This document shows positions 51,621 through 59,724 of a stretch of DNA of 64,000 nt, in pieces. The position numbers were made by a program, and so were the translations under genes. This stretch comes from JBOEGW01 sp050633625 (GTDB lineage: Bacteria; Pseudomonadota; Alphaproteobacteria; Rhodobacterales; Rhodobacteraceae). The notes under the pieces were generated by a model. The model was not told the DNA's origin. It was given only the letters and a program-made list of their open reading frames with translations, and made no database searches. The DNA lies in contig JBOEGW010000006.1 of the NCBI GenBank assembly GCA_050633625.1, positions 186,001 to 250,000 of the forward strand. Direction: 5' to 3'. Each line of letters starts with the position of its first letter. Position 1 is the stretch's first letter.

Positions 51621-51750
51621 GGGCGCGCGGTCACATGCCACACGCGCCCTAGAGTGCCGGCCTCAGCCTTCCTCGTTTACGGTCATCGGCGCCTCCGCCT
51701 GTACCGCACATGGATCTTGCCCGAGCATGGTTAATATTGAGTGAACGCCT

Positions 51751-51798
51751 CCTTTCCTTGTTTTTGAAATACCTTGGGGGTGTGGGGGCAAAGCCCCC
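51751..51798 (-). repeat. Intergenic hairpin-core repeat, copy G
   Basis: On the minus strand: hairpin GGGGGC-TTT-GCCCCC (51784-51798), then CACCCCCAAGGTATTTCAAA and AACAAGGAAAGG. Opposite orientation to copy F. The 130 bases between them hold only a 20-residue frame with no strong coding signal. Confidence 0.78.
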
Positions 51799-51842
51799 GC
51801 GCTCTCTCTCTCTTGACGCGACTCACTTTCGCTGCCTAGAAA

Positions 51843-51856
51843 TGAACAAGTGTTCA
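51843..51856. promoter_or_regulatory. Palindrome upstream of the leucine-degradation operon
   Basis: TGAACA-AG-TGTTCA has perfect 6-bp arms. It lies 20 bases before the ivd start codon, where a repressor would overlap the promoter or transcription start. TetR-type regulators of acyl-CoA pathways use similar sites; which protein binds is unknown, and no regulator gene is adjacent. Confidence 0.55.
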
Positions 51857-51876
51857 ATAAAGTGAAGGAACTCGCG

Positions 51877-53037
51877 ATGTTCACGGCCTCAATGCGATTT
51901 GATTTAGGTGAAGACGTGAATGCGTTGCGCGATGCTGTGCACCGGTTTGCGCAGACTCAGATCAAACCTTTGGCAGCTTCGATCGACCAAACCAACGACT
52001 TCCCGGCGCATTTGTGGACAGCGTTGGGGGAGATGGGGCTTCTGGGTGTGACTGTGGATGAGGCGTTTGGCGGCGCGGGCATGAGTTATCTTGCGCATAC
52101 TGTCGCAGTTGAGGAAATCGCGCGCGCCTCCGCGTCGGTGTCATTGTCTTATGGGGCGCATTCCAACCTGTGTGTGAACCAGATCAGCCTGAACGGCACG
52201 GCTGAGCAAAAAGCAAAATACCTGCCACGTCTTGTGTCTGGGGAACACGTTGGCGCGCTTGCCATGAGCGAGCCGGGGGCGGGGTCGGATGTTGTCTCGA
52301 TGCAGCTTCGGGCCGAGAAGAAGAATGGCTACTATACGCTCAATGGGTCAAAGTTCTGGATCACCAATGGTCCCGATGCCGATACGCTTGTTGTTTATGC
52401 CAAGACGGACCCGGGCGCTGGCTCCAAGGGCATGACGGCCTTTATCGTTGAAAAGGACATGAAAGGGTTTTCCACAAGTCCCCATTTTGACAAGCTTGGC
52501 ATGCGCGGCTCAAACACGGCGCAGCTTTTCTTTGAAGATGTTGAGGTGCCCTTTGAAAATGTGCTTGGCGAAGAGGGGCGCGGGGTTGCGGTTTTGATGT
52601 CCGGTCTCGACTATGAACGGGTTGTCTTGTCGGGCATTGGCACCGGGATTATGGCGGCCTGTCTGGACGAGGTGATGCCCTATCTCAAAGAGCGCCAACA
52701 GTTTGGAAAACCGATCGGGGAGTTCCAACTGATGCAAGGGAAGATCGCTGATATGTATACGGCGATGAACTCCGCGCGCGCCTATGTTTATGAGGTTGCG
52801 CGGGCCTGTGATCGGGGCACTGTGACACGACAGGATGCGGCGGCTTGCGTGCTTTATGCCTCTGAAGAAGCGATGAAAGTGGCGCATCAGGCGGTGCAGG
52901 CCATGGGGGGGATGGGGTTTATGAGTGAAACGCCTGTTAGTCGGATTTTTCGCGATGCAAAACTCATGGAAATTGGTGCGGGCACCTCGGAAATTCGCCG
53001 GATGCTTATTGGCCGCGAATTGATGGGCGCGGTTTGA
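51877..53037 (+). CDS. ivd: Isovaleryl-CoA dehydrogenase
   Basis: 386 residues from the ATG at 51877, with AAGGA upstream. An acyl-CoA dehydrogenase with ALAMSEPGAGSDVVSMQLRA (FAD/substrate loop) and KFWITNGPDADTLVVYAKTD. LDYERVVLSGIGTGIM near residue 250 carries the catalytic Glu at the position used by isovaleryl-CoA dehydrogenases rather than near residue 376. The C-terminal AGTSEIRRMLIGREL is standard. It catalyses the first committed step of the isovaleryl-CoA branch of leucine breakdown and heads the operon. Confidence 0.94.
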   Translation: MFTASMRFDLGEDVNALRDAVHRFAQTQIKPLAASIDQTNDFPAHLWTALGEMGLLGVTVDEAFGGAGMSYLAHTVAVEEIARASASVSLSYGAHSNLCVNQISLNGTAEQKAKYLPRLVSGEHVGALAMSEPGAGSDVVSMQLRAEKKNGYYTLNGSKFWITNGPDADTLVVYAKTDPGAGSKGMTAFIVEKDMKGFSTSPHFDKLGMRGSNTAQLFFEDVEVPFENVLGEEGRGVAVLMSGLDYERVVLSGIGTGIMAACLDEVMPYLKERQQFGKPIGEFQLMQGKIADMYTAMNSARAYVYEVARACDRGTVTRQDAAACVLYASEEAMKVAHQAVQAMGGMGFMSETPVSRIFRDAKLMEIGAGTSEIRRMLIGRELMGAV

Positions 53038-53534
53038 TGATCCGCGCGGCACGATTGGCGCTTTTGGCGCTTGGCCTTGCTCCCTCGGCCTCGGCACAGG
53101 GGTTACTTTTTGATTTCACGCTCACGACGCGCTGCGTCGAGGCGGCGTCGAGCTGGGAAACGCAGATGGCCTGTATTGGCACATCGGCGGGGGCCTGTAT
53201 GGATGCCAATCAAGGGGGCTATTCGACCTATGGGCAGGCGGAATGCTTTGGTGCGGAACATGAAGCGTGGGACGCTTGGTTAAACCGGTTGTACCCACAG
53301 CTGACCGAGGTGTCTCAGGCGTCTGACGCTGATCGGTTGCCGGGCGCGCCAAGCCAGGTCGAGGCGTTACGCGAAATGCAGCGGGCGTGGATCACATACC
53401 GGGATCGGTCCTGCGCCTTTGAGGCGGCGGTTTTCGGGGGCGGCACCGGGGCAGGCCCGGCCTACGCTGGCTGTTTGATGGTGGAAACCGGCGAGCAGGT
53501 GTTGCGGCTCAACGGGTTTGTGGGGCAGCCTTGA
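53037..53534 (+). CDS. LprI-family (DUF1311) secreted protein
   Basis: 165 residues. The ATG shares its A with the stop codon of ivd (TGATG). A signal peptide, RAARLALLALGLAPSASA, is followed by a cysteine-rich domain: ETQMACIGTSAGACMDANQG, then ECFGAEHEAWDAWLNRLY and AWITYRDRSCAFEAAVFGGG. This fits the LprI/DUF1311 lysozyme-inhibitor family, with WxxYRDxxC the strongest motif. A periplasmic envelope protein inside a metabolic operon is unexpected. Confidence 0.82.
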   Translation: MIRAARLALLALGLAPSASAQGLLFDFTLTTRCVEAASSWETQMACIGTSAGACMDANQGGYSTYGQAECFGAEHEAWDAWLNRLYPQLTEVSQASDADRLPGAPSQVEALREMQRAWITYRDRSCAFEAAVFGGGTGAGPAYAGCLMVETGEQVLRLNGFVGQP

Positions 53535-53536
53535 GG

Positions 53537-54130
53537 ATGTGGACCTCCGCATATAAGGGCGTCGTGCTGGCGCTGTGTTGCGGCGTGCGCGCCGGGGTGG
53601 CGCAGGGTGAATTGCCAGCGCTGCCAACCTGTATTGATCGGCATATGGCCAAGTATGATTGGATGTTGGAGGTTCACGCGGCCACTCCGCTTGATGATGT
53701 GATGGGCGGGCTTTGGCATGCGCAAGAGGTGACTTATTGCGGGACGCTTGGCATTGTGCGCTGTGATCGGAGTGACGCCCCATTACCCTGCCAAGAGGCG
53801 TTGCGCGCTGAGCAGGATGCGCTTGCACAAACTGTGCGCGCTGGGCTGCCGGATCCGGCTGATTTGGAAGCGACGACGCGCGCTGAACATTTGTATGAGG
53901 CGGTTTATGCGCTGGCGCATGGGCGCTCTGCGGGGGCAGATTGTGCAGGGGCGGATGAGGTTGTGCGGGTCTGGTGCGAGGCGCGGGAGGCGAGTTTTCG
54001 GCTGCGTGATGCGGTGCTTGCTTGGCAGGTCGCGCAGTTCTTGGGCCGGGTGCCGCGCGCCGTTGAGGCGGGCTGGGCCAAAGCGCCGCCACCTGTTCGC
54101 CCGCGCGCACGCAGCGCTGTTGATCAATGA
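53537..54130 (+). CDS. Secreted protein of unknown function in the leucine operon
   Basis: 197 residues from the ATG at 53537, 2 bases after the previous stop; a TTG at 53531 could also serve. A hydrophobic start (TSAYKGVVLALCCGVRAGVA) looks like a signal peptide. The mature part has several cysteines (LPTCIDRH, EVTYCGTLGIVRCDRS, GADCAGADEVVRVWCEARE). The last pair, with EASFRLRDAV, resembles the C-terminal end of the preceding LprI-like protein. It may therefore be a diverged second copy; this is an inference. No other family match. Confidence 0.65.
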   Translation: MWTSAYKGVVLALCCGVRAGVAQGELPALPTCIDRHMAKYDWMLEVHAATPLDDVMGGLWHAQEVTYCGTLGIVRCDRSDAPLPCQEALRAEQDALAQTVRAGLPDPADLEATTRAEHLYEAVYALAHGRSAGADCAGADEVVRVWCEAREASFRLRDAVLAWQVAQFLGRVPRAVEAGWAKAPPPVRPRARSAVDQ

Positions 54131-54148
54131 CGTTCGGGAGATGAGCCT

Positions 54149-55753
54149 ATGAAACTTGCATCGCAAATCCTGACAGGGTCCAAGGATTTTGAGGCGAACC
54201 GGGCCGCGCATCTCAAGGCGCTGGGCGAGGTGGCAGAGGCGGCAGAGGCGGCGGCACTGGGCGGCGGCGCTCGGTCGCGCGCGCGCCACGTTGATCGCGG
54301 CAAAATGCTGCCACGCGAGCGGGTAGCGACCCTGCTGGACGCGAATTCGGCTTTTCTTGAGATCGGCGCCACCGCGGCGCATGACATGTATGAGGGGGCC
54401 GCGCCCGGGGCCGGGGTGATTGCGGGGATCGGCACAGTTCACGGGCGTCAGGTGATGGTGGTGGCGAATGATGCGACCGTCAAGGGCGGCACGTATTACC
54501 CGATGAGCGTCAAGAAACATTTGCGTGCCCAAGAGATCGCCGCGACATGTGCGCTCCCCTGTCTGTACTTGGTGGATAGCGGCGGGGCGAACCTGCCAAA
54601 TCAAGACGAAGTGTTCCCGGATCGCGACCACTTTGGCCGGATTTTTTACAATCAGGCGCAGATGTCCGCACGCGGTATTGCGCAAATTGCGGTGGTGATG
54701 GGATCCTGCACGGCGGGGGGCGCTTATGTGCCTGCGATGAGCGATGTGTCGATCATCGTGCGCGACCAAGGCACGATTTTCTTGGCCGGGCCGCCGCTGG
54801 TGAAGGCGGCCACGGGCGAGGTGGTTTCGGCCGAGGATTTGGGCGGCGGCGAGGTGCATACGCGCCTGTCTGGGGTTGCTGATTATTTGGCCGAGGATGA
54901 CGCCCATGCGCTGGCATTGGCGCGCGAGGCTGTGCGCCATTTGGGGGCAAGTCCAAGCGCGCATATCGACCTGCAATCGCCTGAAGATCCGGCCTATGAT
55001 CCTGACGAAATCCTTGGGGTTGTCCCGGCCAGCCTGACCACGCCTTATGACATTCGCGAAGTGATCGCGCGGCTCGTGGACGGATCGCGGTTTGATGAAT
55101 TCAAGGCGCGATTTGGCGAAACGCTTGTCTGTGGTTTTGCGCATGTTGAGGGCATGCCGGTGGGCATCATCGCCAATAATGGCGTGTTGTTTTCTGAGGC
55201 GGCGCAAAAGAGCGCGCATTTCATTGACCTGTGTTCACGCCGGCGTATCCCTCTGGTTTTCTTGCAAAATATAACGGGCTTCATGGTCGGTCAGAAGTAC
55301 GAAAACGAGGGGATTGCGCGCCACGGTGCCAAGATGGTGACGGCTGTGGCGACAACCTCGGTTCCCAAAATCACAATGCTCATCGGCGGCTCTTTTGGGG
55401 CTGGAAACTATGGCATGGCTGGGCGCGCTTATGATCCCGCCTTTCTGTGGACATGGCCCAACAGCCGCATCTCGGTGATGGGAGGCGCGCAGGCGGCGGG
55501 CGTCCTGGCAAGCGTGAAACGGGACGGGATTGAGCGGGCTGGCGGCAGCTGGAGCGCGGAAGATGAGGCGGCGTTCAAACAGCCCACCATCGAAATGTTC
55601 GAAAGGCAATCACATCCGCTCTATGCCTCGGCGCGGCTGTGGGATGATGGTATCATTGACCCACGAAAATCACGCGCCGTGCTGGCGTTGTCGCTGCGCG
55701 CAGCACTCAACACCCCGATTGAGGACACGCGGTTTGGCGTGTTTCGGATGTGA
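54149..55753 (+). CDS. mccB: Methylcrotonyl-CoA carboxylase subunit beta
   Basis: 534 residues, the carboxyltransferase subunit. It moves CO2 from biotin to 3-methylcrotonyl-CoA in leucine degradation. Blocks: LYLVDSGGANLPNQDEVFPD, IAVVMGSCTAGGAYVPAMSD (glycine-rich oxyanion region), FLQNITGFMVGQKYENEGIA and GGSFGAGNYGMAGRAYDPAF. All are typical of MccB rather than propionyl-CoA carboxylase. mccA is 1.3 kb downstream, after a minus-strand gene and a methyltransferase gene. Confidence 0.95.
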   Translation: MKLASQILTGSKDFEANRAAHLKALGEVAEAAEAAALGGGARSRARHVDRGKMLPRERVATLLDANSAFLEIGATAAHDMYEGAAPGAGVIAGIGTVHGRQVMVVANDATVKGGTYYPMSVKKHLRAQEIAATCALPCLYLVDSGGANLPNQDEVFPDRDHFGRIFYNQAQMSARGIAQIAVVMGSCTAGGAYVPAMSDVSIIVRDQGTIFLAGPPLVKAATGEVVSAEDLGGGEVHTRLSGVADYLAEDDAHALALAREAVRHLGASPSAHIDLQSPEDPAYDPDEILGVVPASLTTPYDIREVIARLVDGSRFDEFKARFGETLVCGFAHVEGMPVGIIANNGVLFSEAAQKSAHFIDLCSRRRIPLVFLQNITGFMVGQKYENEGIARHGAKMVTAVATTSVPKITMLIGGSFGAGNYGMAGRAYDPAFLWTWPNSRISVMGGAQAAGVLASVKRDGIERAGGSWSAEDEAAFKQPTIEMFERQSHPLYASARLWDDGIIDPRKSRAVLALSLRAALNTPIEDTRFGVFRM

Positions 55754-55776
55754 GGCTGCGCGTCAGGATTTTGCGT

Positions 55777-56361
55777 TCAGTCGTCCGCGGGTGTGGCGGT
55801 GCGGGCGGCGGCTTCTGGTCCGCGCGTCAGGGTAAAACTCCCGGTGCCGGTGCGTTGATACATGCCCATGGATTTGCGTTTGTACTCCTCCAAAGCGTCA
55901 AACGCCACGGCGGTGGCGGCGTCGCAACACTCCACAGCATCGCTGATCGGGTAGGGCGGGTTGGTTCTGTCGAAAATCGAGGCGGCAAAGCTGGGAAACT
56001 CCAGCTTCAACGCCTCTCTGGTGAGCATTTCTTCCAGTTTCGCAGCGACTTGGGCGATTGTCGCCCCCGGGCCGACTTTTGCGGCCAATTTCGTATAAAG
56101 ATCGTTGAGCGGCGAGGCGGCAGACGCCCCGTGGCAGCCGGTCATCAGCGCCACATAATTGGGAGCGGCACCTTTGTTGAGCTGACAATCCAGCTCAATC
56201 GGTTTTGCCATCACCTCATTGGAGCCATCCCCACCCCGGTAGGTCACGACATTGGCGTTATGCGAGCAATCGACGAGAACATTGAGCTTAAAGCCACAAG
56301 ATTCAAAGGCGCGCAGGTGGTTGTCAGTCAGGTTCCCCGTCAGGGCAATTTGTCCAGCCAT
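55777..56361 (-). CDS. Hypothetical protein inserted in the leucine operon (opposite strand)
   Basis: 194 residues, starting after GGGGAG. No signal peptide or membrane helix. Features include VLVDCSHNANVVTYRGGDGS, an acidic/cysteine block DAVECCDAATAVAFDALEEY, and a serine/glycine tail MYQRTGTGSFTLTRG. No family recognised. It lies convergent to mccB and separates mccB from the rest of the operon, so it was probably inserted; base composition looks similar to its neighbours, so age is unclear. Confidence 0.7.
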   Translation of the reverse strand: MAGQIALTGNLTDNHLRAFESCGFKLNVLVDCSHNANVVTYRGGDGSNEVMAKPIELDCQLNKGAAPNYVALMTGCHGASAASPLNDLYTKLAAKVGPGATIAQVAAKLEEMLTREALKLEFPSFAASIFDRTNPPYPISDAVECCDAATAVAFDALEEYKRKSMGMYQRTGTGSFTLTRGPEAAARTATPADD

Positions 56362-56574
56362 TTAGAATTTCTCCCCAGTCAAAAACGATGCGCGGCACAC
56401 AAACGCCGCATGAAAAAACACATTGAACAATATGGGACCGATGGTGGCAAAGCCGGTGCGCTCTGGCAACAGCTAATCGAAAGGATGGGATATGTTTGAC
56501 CTCTGGAGGCGCGGTTTTCCAACGCGGACCTGTGCTATTTTTGCTGTGGTCTCAGGCCAGCGGGGGGTGGTCAG

Positions 56575-57108
56575 ATGAGCGCATGGGATGAGAAGACCGC
56601 ACAAGGATACGCCGAGCGCTACGGGGATGATCCGAGCATTTTCGCCGTTCTTGATGCGCTCAAAATTGGCGCGGAGGCCCGCGTGCTCGATATCGGTTGT
56701 GGGACCGGATCGGCGCTGCGGGCGCTGGAGAACGGGCAGCGGCAGCTCACAGGTGTTGACCCCACAGCGCGGATGATTGAGATCGCCTGCGCGGCGGGTG
56801 GTGGGGCTTATCAGGTTGCGGGCGCAGAGGATTTGCCCTTTGAGGCGGCGGCGTTTGACGTGGTTTTGGCGATCAATTCAATCCACCACTGGGATGACCT
56901 TATGGCGGGGCTGAACGAGGTGGTGCGCGTGTTGTCGCCGGGGGGAATGCTGGTGGTTGGCGGCGAAATCATGGACGCCGAGATGTTGCCGGAGGGGCAG
57001 GACTACAGTGCGCCCCTGCGCGCCGCCGGGTTCACACGACAGCGCCATGATCAGTTGGCCAAGGCCTTTATTCAAACCGCGCTCAAGCCGGAGGTGGCAC
57101 ATGTTTGA
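56575..57108 (+). CDS. Class I SAM-dependent methyltransferase
   Basis: 177 residues. SAM-binding motif I VLDIGCGTGSALRALE (near residues 38-53), then GVDPTARMIEIA and motif IV VVLAINSIHHWDDLM. A short UbiE/Methyltransf_11-type protein with no extra domains. Substrate unknown. It overlaps mccA by 8 bases, so it is translationally coupled to it and travels in the operon. Confidence 0.87.
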   Translation: MSAWDEKTAQGYAERYGDDPSIFAVLDALKIGAEARVLDIGCGTGSALRALENGQRQLTGVDPTARMIEIACAAGGGAYQVAGAEDLPFEAAAFDVVLAINSIHHWDDLMAGLNEVVRVLSPGGMLVVGGEIMDAEMLPEGQDYSAPLRAAGFTRQRHDQLAKAFIQTALKPEVAHV

Positions 57109-59059
57109 CAAGATCCTGATTGCAAACCGGGGTGAGATCGCTTGCCGGATCATCGACACGGCGCGCAGCTTGGGCGTTTTGACTGTTGCTGTTTATTCGG
57201 ACGCGGATGCCAGCGCGCGCCATGTCATGATGGCGGATGAAGCTGTGCATATTGGCGGATCGGCCCCGGCGCAGAGCTATTTGCGCGGGGATGTGATCAT
57301 TCAGGCGGCGCTTGATACGGGCGCACAGGCGATCCATCCGGGTTATGGGTTCTTGTCGGAAAACCCCGATTTTGTGGAGGCGGTTGAGGCGGCGGGGCTT
57401 GTGTTCATTGGGCCTTCGGCAATGGCCATTCGCGCAATGGGGCTGAAGGACGCGGCGAAAGCGCTGATGATTGAGGCGGGGGTGCCTGTGGTGCCTGGGT
57501 ATCATGGGGCGGAGCAGGACGGCGCGGTTTTGGCGCGTGAAGCTGACAAGATTGGCTATCCGGTGTTGATCAAGGCGGTGGCCGGGGGGGGCGGCAAGGG
57601 CATGCGCATGGTCGAGACCCCGGAGGCGTTTGACGCCGGGCTTGCCGCTGCGCGCAGCGAGGCGATGAGTGCCTTTGGCAATGGGGATGTGCTCATCGAA
57701 AAATACGTCACAAGCCCGCGCCATATCGAAGTTCAGGTGTTTGGCGATGGGGTGGAGGCGGTGCATCTTTATGAGCGCGATTGCTCGCTACAACGGCGAC
57801 ATCAAAAGGTCATTGAGGAAGCCCCCGCGCCGGGCATGACACAGGAGATGCGCGCGGCCATGGGCGCGGCAGCGGTGCGCGCGGCTCAGGCTGTGGGATA
57901 TGCGGGCGCGGGGACCGTGGAATTCATCGTTGATGGCTCTGACGGGCTGCACGGGGATCGGTTTTGGTTCATGGAAATGAACACGCGCCTACAGGTCGAG
58001 CATCCGGTGACGGAAGCTGTGACGGGGGTGGATTTGGTAGCGTGGCAACTGCGGGTGGCGGCCGGGGAAGGCTTGCCCTTGGCGCAGGACGACATTCCCT
58101 TGAACGGGCATGCCTTTGAGGCGCGTTTGTATGCTGAGGATGCCGGAAACGACTTTTTGCCAGCCACAGGACGGCTTGACCACCTTGAATTTGCGCCGGT
58201 GTGCCGCGCCGATACTGGCGTGCGTGCAGGCGATGCGATTACGCCGTTTTATGATCCGATGATTGCCAAAATCATCACGCAGGGTGCGACGCGGGAGATC
58301 GCCTTGGCGCGGCTTCGCGCGGCGTTGGATGAAACGCAAGTCGCTGGTACTGTTACGAATATCGGGTTCTTGGCAGCGCTTGCGGGGCATCCGGGGTTTC
58401 GCGATGGGCGGGTGGATACCGGGCTGATCGCGCGTGACATGGCGGATTTGCAGGCGCCAGGGGCAGGCGCGCCAAGACGCCATGAAATCGCAGCCGCCGC
58501 GCTGGCTTGCGCCGGGCTGATGGGGGCGCCGGGGGTTTTTGACGGCTTCACGCTTTGGGGCGGGGCCAAACGGAGCGAGCGGTTTGTTCATAAGGGCGAT
58601 TTGATCGAAGTTGGGCTGACGCATTTGAGCACGGGCTGTTTGCGCATTGAGTGTGAGGCGGATGAGTTTGGCACGGGCTGTGAGGCGGTTTGGCGGGATG
58701 GCCGCTGGCATTTTGACGGGAAACCAGCGCCCAAGACTGTGCTGCTGGGCGGGGTCATCACGGTGTTTTGCCGTGGCGGAATGTCCTTTGAGACTGTCGA
58801 TGCACTGGACGTGGATGCGGGGGCCGGGCAGGCTGGGGATGCGGCTCTTGCTCCGATGCCGGGACTTATGCGCGATGTGCATGTCGCCCCCGGTGACGTG
58901 GTGAAGGCAGGAGACCCGCTGGCAATAATGGAGGCTATGAAAATGGAACATGTTGTGCGCGCCCCTCGCGACGGGGTGGTTGAGGAGGTCTTTGCGGCCA
59001 AAGGAGATCAGGTTGAAGCGGGGGCACCGCTTGTTGCGTTGCGCGAGGTGGACGTATGA
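57101..59059 (+). CDS. mccA: Methylcrotonyl-CoA carboxylase subunit alpha
   Basis: 652 residues from the ATG at 57101. Biotin carboxylase domain: FDKILIANRGEIACRIIDTA at the start, IKAVAGGGGKGMRMVETPEA (ATP-grasp glycine loop) and WFMEMNTRLQVEHPVTEAVT. The C-terminal biotinyl domain has IMEAMKMEHVV with the biotinylated Lys at residue 614. With mccB it carboxylates 3-methylcrotonyl-CoA. It overlaps the methyltransferase gene by 8 bases and the GST gene by 4. Confidence 0.96.
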   Translation: MFDKILIANRGEIACRIIDTARSLGVLTVAVYSDADASARHVMMADEAVHIGGSAPAQSYLRGDVIIQAALDTGAQAIHPGYGFLSENPDFVEAVEAAGLVFIGPSAMAIRAMGLKDAAKALMIEAGVPVVPGYHGAEQDGAVLAREADKIGYPVLIKAVAGGGGKGMRMVETPEAFDAGLAAARSEAMSAFGNGDVLIEKYVTSPRHIEVQVFGDGVEAVHLYERDCSLQRRHQKVIEEAPAPGMTQEMRAAMGAAAVRAAQAVGYAGAGTVEFIVDGSDGLHGDRFWFMEMNTRLQVEHPVTEAVTGVDLVAWQLRVAAGEGLPLAQDDIPLNGHAFEARLYAEDAGNDFLPATGRLDHLEFAPVCRADTGVRAGDAITPFYDPMIAKIITQGATREIALARLRAALDETQVAGTVTNIGFLAALAGHPGFRDGRVDTGLIARDMADLQAPGAGAPRRHEIAAAALACAGLMGAPGVFDGFTLWGGAKRSERFVHKGDLIEVGLTHLSTGCLRIECEADEFGTGCEAVWRDGRWHFDGKPAPKTVLLGGVITVFCRGGMSFETVDALDVDAGAGQAGDAALAPMPGLMRDVHVAPGDVVKAGDPLAIMEAMKMEHVVRAPRDGVVEEVFAAKGDQVEAGAPLVALREVDV

Positions 59060-59724
59060 TCCGCCTTCACGCGATCCCCGGCAGCCGGTCGTTTCGGATT
59101 TTATGGCTGATGGAAGAGCTGGGAATGCAACCCGATGAGATCATCAATTATTCGATTATGGATGGTAGTTTGCGTACTGACGCCTACCGAGAATTGAACC
59201 CGGCCGGGCGGGTGCCTGCGCTGGAAATCGATGGGATGGTGCTGACCGAAAGCGGCGCGATCACGCAGTATTTGCTGGAAACCCGGCCCGATCACAAGCT
59301 CGCGCCTGAGGTGGGTGCGCCAAATCGCGGTGCGTTTTTGCAATGGCTGCATTTTTCTGAATCTGTGGCGGTGTTGATCCAAAACCTCAACATGCAGCAT
59401 TTGTTTTTGCCTGATCCGAGCATGCAATCGCCCGTTGTGATGGGGCTTGAAACCCGGCGTTTGGCGGGGCTTTTGAAGGTGGCTGAGGGCGCATTGGCGG
59501 ATGGGCGCGAAACACTTATGCCGGAAGGGTTTTCTGCGGCGGACACGATGTTTGGCTTCAATATTTCGGCAGCTTTTCACTATGTTCACAAGGAAAAATT
59601 CCCACGCCTCCAAGCCTATTTGGCCCGCATGCAGGCGCGTCCGGCATCACAGCGCGCAATGCTGGCACAGGGGGAAGATGTGTTTTATACCAAGGACTTC
59701 TACCCGTTGCCTGAGGGCGCATAG
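59056..59724 (+). CDS. Glutathione S-transferase family protein
   Basis: 222 residues. N-terminal thioredoxin-like domain: IRLHAIPGSRSFRILWLMEE and the glutathione-binding NPAGRVPALEIDGMVLTESG with cis-Pro. The C-terminal helical domain holds FSAADTMFGFNISAAFHYV. It overlaps mccA by 4 bases (ATGA). The catalytic Ser/Cys in GSRSFR suggests a beta- or nu-like class. A GST in a leucine operon has no obvious role; detoxification of an acyl-CoA by-product is a guess. Confidence 0.9.
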   Translation: MIRLHAIPGSRSFRILWLMEELGMQPDEIINYSIMDGSLRTDAYRELNPAGRVPALEIDGMVLTESGAITQYLLETRPDHKLAPEVGAPNRGAFLQWLHFSESVAVLIQNLNMQHLFLPDPSMQSPVVMGLETRRLAGLLKVAEGALADGRETLMPEGFSAADTMFGFNISAAFHYVHKEKFPRLQAYLARMQARPASQRAMLAQGEDVFYTKDFYPLPEGA

